Below are positions 36,101-43,835 of a stretch of 64,000 nt of DNA, piece after piece. Source of the DNA: Peptoniphilus rachelemmaiella (lineage in GTDB: Bacteria > Bacillota > Clostridia > Tissierellales > Peptoniphilaceae); contig NZ_CALPBW010000005.1 of assembly GCF_943169845.1 (NCBI RefSeq), positions 1-64,000 of the forward strand, read 5' to 3'. The number at the start of each line of letters is the position of its first letter. Within the stretch, counting starts at the first letter, position 1. A program made the position numbers and the translations under genes. The notes under the pieces were generated by a model. That model was given only the letters and a program-made list of their open reading frames with translations, was not told where the DNA came from and made no database searches.

Positions 36101-38136
36101 GCTTGAATCAACGTCGGAATCGCACCAATAACTGAATCGGCAATATTGACTACCATTTGTAAAATGGTCGTCATGACTTGAGGAATGTTTTGCCCGATTC
36201 CTTGGGCCAATCCCAAAATCATCTGGGCGCCTGATTGTATAAATTGCGGAACGGCGGTGCCTAGCACACTTGCAACCTGGCCAATCGCGGCCATAATTGA
36301 TGTTCCGATTTGCGGTGCATTTTGTGCCAACCCTTGAACAAGACTAACAATTAATTGAGCGCCTAATGCTAAAAATTGTGGAAGTAGTGTCGTAACACCT
36401 TCGATCAACGTTGTTGCAATTTGCGAGACACTTTCGCCGATTTGACCGATATTTTGAGAAACACCGTTAATCAGTTGTTGAATAATGTCAATGCCGAGTT
36501 GCATGAATTGAGGCGCAACGCCCGAAATATCAGCGATAACACTCGCCATGGTTTCGCCGATAACTTTACCGATTAACTCCATCCGACTACCAGAGTTCTC
36601 CATGCTTGCGGCGAGTTGATCGAATAGGGTGCTTGCCTGTTCAGAACTTAATCCGAATTGCTGCATTGCCCAGTCGACAAATTCTGCTTTTGTGGCGAAT
36701 TGTTCCATCTTGAAGCTGGCTTGTACGAGGTTAATCCCGAGTTCATCGACGCTAATTCCTGCGTCTTCCAGGTTCGACTTAAGTTCTCCCATGTCTAATC
36801 CGCGGAACGCCATGGAAAGGGCGTCAATATAGCCTGTGGCTGTCGAAACCGAGGTTCTCAAATCACCTTGGAAAGTTTGGTAAAATGCAATACCCAATTC
36901 TTCCAATGCCGATTTCATGATGACCAGATCGCCTTTTAGGTTGTCGATCATAACCTTGGCCATCTCTTCAGCCGCGCCAGCAGAATTCCTGATGTTTTGT
37001 TCAAGCTGGTTCCATTCGCCACCCTCAATGGACGACTTCAAACCTTCATACAAAATGCTGGCTTGTTCTGCGGATAGCCCAAAGGCCTCCATTGCATGAT
37101 TGACGAAATCTTGCTTGTCGGCAAATTGGTCAAATTCTTTTCCGAGGGCGGCGATGTTTTCTTTAAATTCTTCGCCAGGGCCGCCGGCGGCTTCCAAGGC
37201 CATGGAAATATCGTCGATATTGGTCGCGTTGGCAGCTAACAGTGCCGAAACGGCAGCTAAGTCTTGCTTATTAAAGACGGTATTCAGCCACTCTTTCCTC
37301 TCGGCGGTGGTCATATTGGCCATCTCAAGGGAAATATCACGGAACACGTCTTTCAACGGTCGCATGTTGCCTTCAGCGTCGAATGCCGAAATCCCCAAGG
37401 ATTCCATCGCTTTCCGCGCTTTGTCTGTTGGAGCAGTTAAACTCATAATGACGTTTCGAAGTTTCGTGCCGCCTTCAGCACCTTTTATCCCGTTATTTGC
37501 TAAAATCCCTAATGCGGTATTTAATTCAACTGTGCCGCCTGCCAAATCTTTCGCGGTACCACCTACAGTTAAGATGGCTTCACCAAGTTGAGCAATGTTT
37601 GTATTCGACTTTTGAGATGTTTTTGCCATCTGGTCGATGAACGAGTCGGCATCTTCGATCGATAAACCCAATGCACTCATTGCATCCGTTACAATGTCGG
37701 TTGCATAACCCAGATCTAAACCGCCTGCTGCAGCTAGATTCAAGGTTTTCGGTAACAACTTAATAGCGTCGTCTGCATCATAACCTGCGAGGGCAATATA
37801 GTTTAATGCTTCAGAGGCTTGAGTGGCTGAGAATTGCGTCGTTGCACCCATTTCACGGGCTGCAGCTTCCAACTGTTTGAATTCTTTAGATCCACCTCGA
37901 ATTTGTTCTTGCGTGAATCCCATGGTTGCCGCCACTTGACTCATGCCCGATTCGAAATCAGATCCAACCTTAACCGCCGCCAGACCGACGCCGCCAATTG
38001 CGGTTGATACAGCGGCAATAGCTTTTACAGTTCCTTTTGCGAATTTGCCCGTTACTTTCCCGAGCTTACTCATGCCCTTTTTAAACCCAGAATCATTTAA
38101 CTCTGTGTCAAATATTAGTTTTCCATCACTTGCCAT
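33133..38136 (-). CDS. Phage tail tape measure protein
   Basis: The longest gene in the window (1667 aa). The N-terminal TP901-type core (SDFESGMSQVAATMGFTQEQI) is followed by a membrane-rich centre of about ten repeats near IxxLIxGIxxNxPxI (for example LAQGIGQNIPQVMTTILQM), an Ala/Ser-rich stretch and a C-terminal coiled coil. Tape measure length sets tail length; at about 1.5 Å per residue this implies a tail near 250 nm. RBS GAGGTGA precedes ATG 38136. Confidence 0.92.
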   Translation of the reverse strand: MASDGKLIFDTELNDSGFKKGMSKLGKVTGKFAKGTVKAIAAVSTAIGGVGLAAVKVGSDFESGMSQVAATMGFTQEQIRGGSKEFKQLEAAAREMGATTQFSATQASEALNYIALAGYDADDAIKLLPKTLNLAAAGGLDLGYATDIVTDAMSALGLSIEDADSFIDQMAKTSQKSNTNIAQLGEAILTVGGTAKDLAGGTVELNTALGILANNGIKGAEGGTKLRNVIMSLTAPTDKARKAMESLGISAFDAEGNMRPLKDVFRDISLEMANMTTAERKEWLNTVFNKQDLAAVSALLAANATNIDDISMALEAAGGPGEEFKENIAALGKEFDQFADKQDFVNHAMEAFGLSAEQASILYEGLKSSIEGGEWNQLEQNIRNSAGAAEEMAKVMIDNLKGDLVIMKSALEELGIAFYQTFQGDLRTSVSTATGYIDALSMAFRGLDMGELKSNLEDAGISVDELGINLVQASFKMEQFATKAEFVDWAMQQFGLSSEQASTLFDQLAASMENSGSRMELIGKVIGETMASVIADISGVAPQFMQLGIDIIQQLINGVSQNIGQIGESVSQIATTLIEGVTTLLPQFLALGAQLIVSLVQGLAQNAPQIGTSIMAAIGQVASVLGTAVPQFIQSGAQMILGLAQGIGQNIPQVMTTILQMVVNIADSVIGAIPTLIQAGGEILKGLAQGIAQNLPLVIQEAPRLINKFASAVYSAIPQVLMIGIQIIGTIAKGLIQAIPTLIANIPQIILAIINVFSLANLASVGKGLIKSLGAGIKSGAETIYLNAMYLIERLKTGLLSDPGAMLNSAVKLIQTFIGGIATNGAQLLSTGVQLIGRFIAGIGTQGPALLAKGADLLTHLAVGIIQGIPTVLAAVPGIIAAIGTGIVSAGSQLISAGGNLIKSFASGLLGGKGEVESASRSVGDAATSNLDDGGQSAEKGRSMIDNFLQELLSGSGEASSATSAVMQSAVSGLDDGGQSAALGDQLFRNFVDPLAGGAGEAGASAASMKDAAVANLNGTAEASGQGDAFANAYNSQIKSKAGDSGSAALALSDAAVNKLKTAPPKTKSAGTDGGKSYATGFEGTRGEVQAASKSLTDAAVKGAQTSKSQMQAAGSQAGQAFAAGFKSQVGAISSAVSSAMTSMVSGVNAARGQMQSAMTSIINGLIQAISTSKSRFQNEGCQLMTSTTNGIRASQGQVVSAIRAILNAAVSAANSYRGRFVSVGRNMSAGMASGIRAGRSGVISAAISVASSALKAARRSLDIHSPSKKMAAEVGLPAGQGIAVGLEDSMPAIEQSMQIISDGMIKSMTDQHMNMALFERREVEERHRKLTSLGILNIGKMYESFQALHKEKIQQVESEIEALENQAEKRKSGKKSEARKKDLEADKKALEEKKKNLEDYAKAFDETYGGIVSSYEKAAESIKNKAESLKQKLIDYGDVLEVVRDAEGKVVKNEFGEDMLKLTDLEPQVQQVAHYGSLLDRISEKGADADAIGRMLTLDIDKAVKYGEFLLNQSQEGWDRHMDLLKRKRNLAESIAKKYYDRELKNLKGQYTDKLVTNLEEIVKTAGEVGKKSADKLTKGFDKNKDSFIKSVKDVLNQMRQMAEMEVNATIQQSQHKLNNLKTQISNAQGAVNNINVYPQAAGPSPYQAGTQMGRGIDRELRRRGI

Positions 38137-38170
38137 TTCTCACCTCGCTTTCTATATAAAAAAATAGAGC

Positions 38171-38728
38171 CTAACCCCACAGAGAATCTGCGAAGTCTTG
38201 CTCTTTTTCAGATGCCGTCTTGTTTTGTTTCAGTGCATACAGCTTTTTCATGTTTTTATAAAACTTAATTTCATCCCGCGACATAGTGGTTGTAATTTTC
38301 TTCGCCCGATAACCCATGACTTTTGCCATGATTGTTGTTTCTGGGAGATTGTAAAATAAGGCTTTGAATTTCCACCAATGCATCTTTGATTCGGTTAAGT
38401 CAATCCCATACGCGTCTACAAAACTAACATAAATCAAATCGCCGTCTTCCGAAAATGAATAAACGGGATCAACTTTTTCAGTTGATTTTTCGATAGTGTC
38501 TCCTACATAAATGTCAAGAATCCGAGTGATCGCCTCGGATTCATTGACAATAAATTGGTCACCATAAAACATTTCCAATGCGATTTTTATTTTTAATTCA
38601 TCGTCAATTTCTTTGTCTTCCATCAAGATTTCGAATCGCATAAACGTTTTAAAATCGGCTTTAAATTGGTATTCTAGACCTTCGATTTTTACCGAGTAGG
38701 GTAAATCATCTAAGATAACATTACTCAT
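38171..38728 (-). CDS. Bacteriophage Gp15-family protein (tail chaperone position)
   Basis: A 185-aa protein of the Gp15 family (ILDDLPYSVKIEGLEYQFKADFKTFMRFE, then MHWWKFKALFYNLPETTIMAKVMGYR). It lies just ahead of the tape measure gene, the slot of the second tail-assembly chaperone. It overlaps the preceding gene by eight bases, so translation is coupled. Confidence 0.8.
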   Translation of the reverse strand: MSNVILDDLPYSVKIEGLEYQFKADFKTFMRFEILMEDKEIDDELKIKIALEMFYGDQFIVNESEAITRILDIYVGDTIEKSTEKVDPVYSFSEDGDLIYVSFVDAYGIDLTESKMHWWKFKALFYNLPETTIMAKVMGYRAKKITTTMSRDEIKFYKNMKKLYALKQNKTASEKEQDFADSLWG

Positions 38729-39059
38729 TTTTTACATAGATGGATTTAAAAATTTCTTCTCTCTGTACATTCATCTCATCGGTCAAATAATAGGCAAGTT
38801 GAATGATGTGCATCATTTTCGGTTTTTTATCACCGAAGATGGTTTTAATCGCACCTTCTCCGAGAATCTTATCGAAGATGGGAATCATTTTGGCAATTAA
38901 ATCATCATAAGATCCATAGCTCCCGCTTTTCATTTCGTCTGCAAGGGCAATGATTTCTTTAAATCCTTCATTTGCTACATCATCGAAAATGTCGATATAA
39001 AAAATGTTGTCTTCAATGTCGACTTTAATTTCATTGTTCGTGAATTTTAATTTTGCCAT
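38721..39059 (-). CDS. Putative tail-assembly chaperone
   Basis: A 112-aa acidic protein (KLKFTNNEIKVDIEDNIFYIDIFDD, AKMIPIFDKILGEGAIKTIFGDKKP) in the position of a gpG-type chaperone between the tail tube and Gp15 genes. An AAAAAAT heptamer lies at its end in slippery phase, but a -1 shift there would hit TGA at once. AAGGAGA precedes ATG 39059. Confidence 0.65.
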   Translation of the reverse strand: MAKLKFTNNEIKVDIEDNIFYIDIFDDVANEGFKEIIALADEMKSGSYGSYDDLIAKMIPIFDKILGEGAIKTIFGDKKPKMMHIIQLAYYLTDEMNVQREEIFKSIYVKNE

Positions 39060-39081
39060 GTTAATGGTCTCCTTTCTTTAA

Positions 39082-39573
39082 TTACTGTTGCGGTGCAGCC
39101 GAGGCGTCGATGGTTGCCGTTTGCCATTCGTCTTTAGACGTAACAGTCACTTTCTTGAAGTCGCCGTTTACTCTAAAAGTACCTTCATACGTGTACGCGT
39201 CCATAGAGCCGCCGTCAGTGTTAGGAATAACAGAATATTTTCGTTCTCTTGCTTCATAGCCTTTTCCTTTACTCTTTGTAAAGTCGACGACTAAAATTTC
39301 TACAACAGCATCGGTGCCGATAATTTCGTCGTCGATGAGTTGTGCCAATTTATCATGAACAGGATCGCCAAGTAGTTGGTCGAAGCCCCATTCAATGGAT
39401 GCCGAAATACCAACAACGTCAGTGGTTTCGAACATTTCATCGACGTATTGACGAGTATATTCTTTCGGATTCTTAGAATTCGATAGGCCTGTAAAGCCTT
39501 TCATTCTGTGGTAGGTGTCGTCTACCTTCATAAAAGCGACCTTGTCTGCTCTTTGTACTAATTTTGTAGTCAT
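39082..39573 (-). CDS. Phage major tail tube protein
   Basis: A 163-aa protein typical in size and position of the tail tube subunit. The pattern YTRQYVDEMFETTDVVGISASIEWGFDQLLGDPVHDKL and the C-terminal YEGTFRVNGDFKKVTVTSKDEW resemble major tail proteins of low-GC siphoviruses. It is encoded between the completion proteins and the chaperones. Confidence 0.82.
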   Translation of the reverse strand: MTTKLVQRADKVAFMKVDDTYHRMKGFTGLSNSKNPKEYTRQYVDEMFETTDVVGISASIEWGFDQLLGDPVHDKLAQLIDDEIIGTDAVVEILVVDFTKSKGKGYEARERKYSVIPNTDGGSMDAYTYEGTFRVNGDFKKVTVTSKDEWQTATIDASAAPQQ

Positions 39574-39574
39574 T

Positions 39575-39985
39575 TTAAACCTCCAAATATAAAAGTTTTA
39601 ATTGTATCTGATATTGTCCTCTGTCGGCTTCCGCATTGAGCAAATAGCCGTTGGTCAATACTTCTATTCGTTGTGCGCCGTCCACTTCGGGAAGCACACC
39701 TTTTTCATTATTCTCTTCAATCCAGCGCGAAAAATCTTCATAAAAGCCTGAATTTTCTAATTGTTGAATCACTTCTGAAGAATGGTAATTCAGTGTGGCG
39801 AAAGTAAATCCATATTGTTTAATGACGCCGCCATCAGAATATTTCTTATAAATCGGATCCATGGGATCTGAATAAATAATATATTCCAGTGGCTCAACGC
39901 CAATGTAATTTACATTGATTCTGGCTTCTGCATCTAATAAGGGGCAATCCATAAAATATTGTCTAATCGCTTCAATTGCCGTCAT
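39575..39985 (-). CDS. Head-tail joining protein, minor capsid 3 type
   Basis: A 136-aa protein similar to the Minor_capsid_3 family (IRQYFMDCPLLDAEARINVNYIG, then YQIQLKLLYLEV). Such proteins act as tail terminator or completion factors. Its start overlaps the previous gene by four bases and it stops one base before the tail tube start signal region. Confidence 0.72.
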   Translation of the reverse strand: MTAIEAIRQYFMDCPLLDAEARINVNYIGVEPLEYIIYSDPMDPIYKKYSDGGVIKQYGFTFATLNYHSSEVIQQLENSGFYEDFSRWIEENNEKGVLPEVDGAQRIEVLTNGYLLNAEADRGQYQIQLKLLYLEV

Positions 39986-40332
39986 GATCTAGCTCCTGCA
40001 ATAGCTGCTGCACCTTTTAAAATAGATTGTTTGTGCGATTGCTTCATCCGCTCAAACCACTTATTCCCACGCATTGGGGCACCTGAAAAGTTTGCGGGCT
40101 CATAATACCAGCGCTTTGCATAAGGCGTTTGTTGAATGATCTTTCCAGAACCGATATTGGTTCCGTTACTTGCGGCACCAATCAACATCCCTTGCCGAAA
40201 TGGTGTATAAGGATTCATTAAACGCATACATTCAGAATCAATAAATCGCTGCACTTCCTGGCCTTTTCCAAGCTTTCGTTTCCTGTAGGCCGCACCTTGA
40301 TCGAAATCAAATTTCTTCAGTAAAATTTTCAT
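39982..40332 (-). CDS. Minor capsid protein 2-type / head-tail connector
   Basis: A 116-aa basic protein resembling minor capsid 2 proteins (RFIDSECMRLMNPYTPFRQGMLIGAAS, YAKRWYYEPANFSGAPMRGNKWFERM). I start at ATG 40332, which overlaps the upstream stop in TAATG and has AGGTG upstream, rather than seven codons earlier. Probable head-closure or neck role. Confidence 0.72.
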   Translation of the reverse strand: MKILLKKFDFDQGAAYRKRKLGKGQEVQRFIDSECMRLMNPYTPFRQGMLIGAASNGTNIGSGKIIQQTPYAKRWYYEPANFSGAPMRGNKWFERMKQSHKQSILKGAAAIAGARS

Positions 40333-40724
40333 TACTTCGCACCTACTTCCCAATGACGCATTCTCTGGGACCCATAGTCTCTCGTATCAACGGTCGTCAC
40401 CATGCGCACAAAATCATATTTCTTTTCGAAATCTTTTACCGTGGTAAATTCATCGTCGATGATGCCTTTAACAATTACATCTTCCGGTTGAAAAGTAATT
40501 TTTCCATGATGATTTGTTTTGAATTCGGAAGGTGGAACATAATCTTTGCAAGAATCGAAAGGGATATAAATCGTCGATCGATCGGCGCTTACAAGCCCAG
40601 ATTGCAAGATGTTTGCGCCTTGATTGTCTTCCCAATGAACATTGTAAACGTAGGATTTTTGATATTTTGTTTCCCTGTTTTCAATGTATCGATTGAAAAT
40701 TGTTAAATCTGCATTTGTCAGCAT
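40332..40724 (-). CDS. Minor capsid protein 1-type / head completion protein
   Basis: A 130-aa protein resembling the minor capsid (Minor_capsid_1) family with a beta-rich fold (TKYQKSYVYNVHWEDNQGANILQSGL, STIYIPFDSCKDYVPPSEFK). It is in the usual block of three small connector genes after the major capsid gene. It starts 1 base before the stop of its upstream neighbour's region. Confidence 0.7.
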   Translation of the reverse strand: MLTNADLTIFNRYIENRETKYQKSYVYNVHWEDNQGANILQSGLVSADRSTIYIPFDSCKDYVPPSEFKTNHHGKITFQPEDVIVKGIIDDEFTTVKDFEKKYDFVRMVTTVDTRDYGSQRMRHWEVGAK

Positions 40725-41105
40725 TCAACCACCTCGATACATTAAACCAGTCAATCCAAAATACTTTTTTACAATCCCAACATATTTGTTTTGCTTCATT
40801 GCATCTAGCTTGTTAATGTCATCAACGGTAGCGGTCAAATAATCGACGCGTTGAGATCCGACAGCTTCAGACTTTATGCCGTCCGAACGATGACCTTTTA
40901 AAAAGTCTTTGTTCTGGTCGAATTCATAAGTGATCAACTCCATAACGCAATTATTGAATTGTTCTACCAATTGAGGATTAGTATAATCAATTCGTCCAAA
41001 GGTCAAATAATCGATCAGAGCTTTCGCCTGTTTAAACTTTAAGGAAAACTCAGACAGAGTCATATCTCTGCCCGAGCCTGTAAATTCCTTATATAAGTTT
41101 TCCAT
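40725..41105 (-). CDS. Head-tail connector protein
   Basis: A 126-aa mainly helical protein (SLKFKQAKALIDYLTFGRIDY, QLVEQFNNCVMELITYEFDQN) in the adaptor position directly after the major capsid protein. Size and helical content match gp6-like adaptor proteins; I do not recognise a specific family. It is two bases from the capsid gene. Confidence 0.65.
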   Translation of the reverse strand: MENLYKEFTGSGRDMTLSEFSLKFKQAKALIDYLTFGRIDYTNPQLVEQFNNCVMELITYEFDQNKDFLKGHRSDGIKSEAVGSQRVDYLTATVDDINKLDAMKQNKYVGIVKKYFGLTGLMYRGG

Positions 41106-41107
41106 GA

Positions 41108-42163
41108 TTAACCCAAAGAAATAACTCTGGCGATGGGCACGGCTTTATGATCGATGTATTGTTTTCCGCTGGATGCATTGGTGTTGACTAATTCCCAGTT
41201 CGTTCCGTTTTCCAATTCTTGATTGGTCGGAGATAAGGTCTTCATAGATTTATTGGTGAAGTTAATTCCATAGGGGGCGAAGCAGTGACGTTGACGAGAG
41301 TACAGAGTATCTTGACCGCCATTCACTTTAGGATTGCGATCCATTTCGAAGGGAACCTTTACGCCTGCATCAGTAAATTCGAACGCACCTTCGCCTAAAA
41401 TATAAGTGGTGTACTTAACCACATCGCCGCCGGAAGTCGTTTCAACTTCAGTAGGCATGGAATCGTCGATAATAACAGAGCGACCATTTAGCGTTGCCAA
41501 GGTCAAGTCGCGTTGAACGCCTGTCGCATCAGTGTATTTCAGATGCTCAAGCAAGTTGAGATTTTCTAAGTTCGTGGCAACTTGAGAATGCATGATCGCC
41601 AAACTAAAGTTAACTTTGTTTTCTCCCACGGCTGCTTGAAGTGCGTTATTCAGCGTTACTTCATTAAATTTGCCGCTATCAACTTTCGTAATATCGGAAG
41701 TGTGGCCGTCGACAAACTTTTTGTTTTCGGCGCCGGTCATACCGAAGATGCCTTGTAAGATAGAAAGAATCGTATCTTGATCGATTTCATCCCAATATTC
41801 GGAGACTTGTTTTGCCACGTTGTCCATAAAGTCGACGCCACCTGTAATATCATAAGCGAAATCTTTTTCAACCCATGCATTCGCACGACCGACGACAACC
41901 CGAGTGTGGGTAAAAGTCGGGGTGTCATTTTCTACGATGTCCGTTTGGCCGTCGTAGTTCGAAACAGTACCGCCAATGCGACCGAACAAGGGAACAGTAA
42001 CAATGTTTCCGCCTGTTTGTTCAGCCATGGTCGGTTTAATGCGGTCATTCATCACGATCGCTTTCGACTTAACTAATTCATTTCTTTTCAGTTTCGGGAT
42101 TGTGTCGTAATACTTGCCGAACACTTCGGCATTAAAGTTTTTGCTGTCAAATAATCCTGCCAT
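41108..42163 (-). CDS. Major capsid protein
   Basis: A 351-aa capsid protein of the HK97-like fold by context. It starts SKNFNAEVFGKYYDTIPKLKRNELVKS, includes VPLFGRIGGTVSNYDGQTDI and AFEFTDAGVKVPFEMDRNP, and follows the scaffold gene by 12 bases. Head genes upstream are those of SPP1/PBSX-like portals. RBS AGGAGGAAA precedes the ATG. Confidence 0.85.
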   Translation of the reverse strand: MAGLFDSKNFNAEVFGKYYDTIPKLKRNELVKSKAIVMNDRIKPTMAEQTGGNIVTVPLFGRIGGTVSNYDGQTDIVENDTPTFTHTRVVVGRANAWVEKDFAYDITGGVDFMDNVAKQVSEYWDEIDQDTILSILQGIFGMTGAENKKFVDGHTSDITKVDSGKFNEVTLNNALQAAVGENKVNFSLAIMHSQVATNLENLNLLEHLKYTDATGVQRDLTLATLNGRSVIIDDSMPTEVETTSGGDVVKYTTYILGEGAFEFTDAGVKVPFEMDRNPKVNGGQDTLYSRQRHCFAPYGINFTNKSMKTLSPTNQELENGTNWELVNTNASSGKQYIDHKAVPIARVISLG

Positions 42164-42175
42164 TTCTTTTCCTCC

Positions 42176-42742
42176 TTAAATTTCAGCACCTGGATGTGTC
42201 GATAAATAATCCATCATCTCAGAATAAGTCATGTTTTCTTTCGGCTTTTCAGGATTTGCAGTTCCTCCGACCGAGCCGCTTCCTTGCTGCGGTTGGAATA
42301 AATAAGCATCTGTTTCGCGAATGCCTTTGATCTGTGCTTCAAGTGCCTTATTAAAATCTTCTGCCGTTGTTAACGCGTCCATATCCAGCAACGCTTTTGC
42401 GGCTTTCGTATTCTTTACCTTGGCACCCATTAAAGCCGATTCAATATTAAAATCACGTTTTAATCGATCAATGTCCGATTGGTGACTCACTGTCGATTCT
42501 TCGTATTTTTGCTTATAGTCTTCGGCTTCCTTCTTGATTGCATCCACGTCTAAATCTTTAAATTCTTCAATTTTCTCGTTCGCATTTTTTAATTGCAATT
42601 CTAAGTTTTCTTTTTCCGAATTTAAGATTTTATTTTCGTTTTCTAAGTCTTTAAATTCGCTTACGACTAATCCATGCAGCCTAAAAACTTCCTTAATCTG
42701 CGTTTCATCTAACCCTAGTGCTTTCAGTTCTTCTGTTGTCAT
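42176..42742 (-). CDS. Phage scaffolding protein (Gp20-like)
   Basis: A 188-aa protein with a long coiled coil in residues 20-95 (LENENKILNSEKENLELQLK, then NANEKIEEFKDLDVDAIKKEA), followed by a helical core (ALMGAKVKNTKAAKALLDMD) and a short C-terminal capsid-binding tail. This is the usual plan of minor structural protein Gp20 scaffolds. RBS AGGAGGAA precedes ATG 42742. It lies between the tRNA and the capsid gene. Confidence 0.88.
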   Translation of the reverse strand: MTTEELKALGLDETQIKEVFRLHGLVVSEFKDLENENKILNSEKENLELQLKNANEKIEEFKDLDVDAIKKEAEDYKQKYEESTVSHQSDIDRLKRDFNIESALMGAKVKNTKAAKALLDMDALTTAEDFNKALEAQIKGIRETDAYLFQPQQGSGSVGGTANPEKPKENMTYSEMMDYLSTHPGAEI

Positions 42743-42811
42743 GTGTTCCTCCTACACTTAGCTTTTTGAGACGTCGCTCTGTCTTGTGTTTGCGTTTTAG
42801 ATTCGCCAATC

Positions 42812-42888
42812 TGGCAGAAGCGGAAGGATTTGAACCTTCGATCTTCGGTTTTGGAGACCGATGCTTTACCTAACTAAGCTACACTTCT
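42812..42888 (-). tRNA. tRNA-Trp (CCA anticodon), CCA end encoded
   Basis: The minus strand gives a full 77-nt cloverleaf. The acceptor stem AGAAGTG pairs with CGCTTCT (one wobble), D-stem GCTT/AAGC, anticodon stem TCGGT/ACCGA with loop CTCCAAA, and T-stem GAAGG/CCTTC with loop TTCAAAT. Discriminator G and CCA follow. The anticodon CCA reads UGG. It is embedded in the phage late operon between the scaffold gene and a small-gene block, in the same direction. Confidence 0.93.
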
Positions 42889-42890
42889 AT

Positions 42891-42911
42891 AGAGGCGGCT
42901 TTTCGCCGCCT
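42891..42911. other. Perfect GC hairpin next to the tRNA
   Basis: GGCGGC (from about 42893) and GCCGCC (to about 42910) form a strong 6-bp stem with a 5-base loop. No T-run follows on either strand, so it is not a clear terminator. It lies just 5' of the tRNA on the minus strand and may act in tRNA processing or as a transcription pause. Confidence 0.5.
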
Positions 42912-42953
42912 TGATCGAAAGGAGACCAAACATGGAGCAGTTTAACGTCTTAC

Positions 42954-43214
42954 TCAGGACCAACGGACTCCTTTTTGACTATTAAAATAGCGTTGCTTCT
43001 TACGCAACGCTTTAAATTCTTCTTCTGATAAAAGTCGCTTCATGGCGATTTTATATTTTTTCTCATAGGGATAACGACCTTGGTCGATCAATCGACGGCA
43101 ACATTTTGCTTCTTTCTCGGTATAAAAATGAGCATGTTGATCGTAATCTCCATACTCTCTTTTTAATAACCAAGGCCGCTCTAACTTTGGATAATGTTTT
43201 ATTGTCAGCTTCAT
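42954..43214 (-). CDS. Hypothetical phage protein, basic, 86 aa
   Basis: A basic 86-aa protein (KLTIKHYPKLERPWLLKREYGDYDQ, ending KKQRYFNSQKGVRWS). No family recognised. It follows a terminator and precedes the tRNA, so it may belong to a separate small transcription unit. The ribosome binding site is weak. A 17-codon plus-strand frame overlaps its end antisense. Confidence 0.5.
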   Translation of the reverse strand: MKLTIKHYPKLERPWLLKREYGDYDQHAHFYTEKEAKCCRRLIDQGRYPYEKKYKIAMKRLLSEEEFKALRKKQRYFNSQKGVRWS

Positions 43215-43225
43215 ATTCTTGCATT

Positions 43226-43257
43226 AAAAAAGCTCCTATTTACTCAGAATAAGAGCT
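43226..43257 (-). terminator. Terminator inside the late operon
   Basis: Arms 43231-43240 and 43248-43257 (AGCTCCTATT against AATAAGAGCT, one wobble) form a 10-bp stem; on the minus strand it is followed by TTTTTTAATG. It follows the YjcQ gene immediately. Late transcription toward capsid and tail genes must pass it, so antitermination, leakiness or a second promoter would be needed. Confidence 0.7.
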
Positions 43258-43262
43258 CTGCT

Positions 43263-43586
43263 TTATAACCCGGGAATTGTTTCTTTGATTCCCTTTAACT
43301 CACGTTGAACTCGCCTTAGAATAGAGTTTTCCTCTAAGTACTCTAAGCCTTTCAGGGTAATTTGAACATCATTCAACATTAAAAGATAGCTTCCGTCTTC
43401 GTAGCGCCGGACCTGGACTCCTTTAATATATCCTGCATCTATGAGCATTTCTAATAGATGATCGCGCCGATGCTTGTTGATTTCCAAATGTTCTGCACTT
43501 AAGCGTTCGACATCAACCTTCGGATAATCTAGAGAGGTTTGAAGCGTTGATAGAATGCTGTAAATTATCTTGAAATCTTCAATCAT
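43263..43586 (-). CDS. YjcQ-family phage protein
   Basis: A 107-aa winged-helix-like protein matching the YjcQ family (IIYSILSTLQTSLDYPKVDVERL, RRDHLLEMLIDAGYIKGVQV, ITLKGLEYLEENSILRRV). Members occur in Gram-positive phages; the fold is of the DNA-binding type but the role is unknown. It starts directly at the stop of the next small gene and ends before the internal terminator. Confidence 0.75.
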   Translation of the reverse strand: MIEDFKIIYSILSTLQTSLDYPKVDVERLSAEHLEINKHRRDHLLEMLIDAGYIKGVQVRRYEDGSYLLMLNDVQITLKGLEYLEENSILRRVQRELKGIKETIPGL

Positions 43587-43835
43587 CTAATACCACATCA
43601 CTACGCAGTCTTTTATCTCGCGCTCACCTTCTACCATATCTCTAAGGGCATTTAATGCGTTAATTGCATACGGATAGCCACTATATTCCCTTTTATCCTT
43701 CGGGCTAAGATTGACTTCATAATCATCTAAGTCGTTACAATTGACAGAAACGGTGCCAAACTCACCCCAATCTTCAGGGTAATAATCCGCAGAAATGACA
43801 TTATTTTCTTTTCTTACGTTTCTTAAGTTTAGCAT
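43587..43835 (-). CDS. Hypothetical phage protein, 82 aa
   Basis: A small acidic protein (SADYYPEDWGEFGTVSVNCNDLDDYEVNLSPKDKREYSG) seen in a block of accessory genes between minor capsid and scaffold genes. The best start is ATG 43835 with AGGTG upstream, inside the end of the minor capsid gene. No function can be given. Confidence 0.6.
   Translation of the reverse strand: MLNLRNVRKENNVISADYYPEDWGEFGTVSVNCNDLDDYEVNLSPKDKREYSGYPYAINALNALRDMVEGEREIKDCVVMWY

Noticed and set aside
38715-38740. Slippery heptamer AAAAAAT at the end of the tail chaperone gene, suggesting programmed -1 frameshifting into Gp15
   Set aside because: The heptamer is in phase, but a -1 shift reads TGA at once. Gp15 has its own ATG overlapping there, so simple translational coupling is enough.
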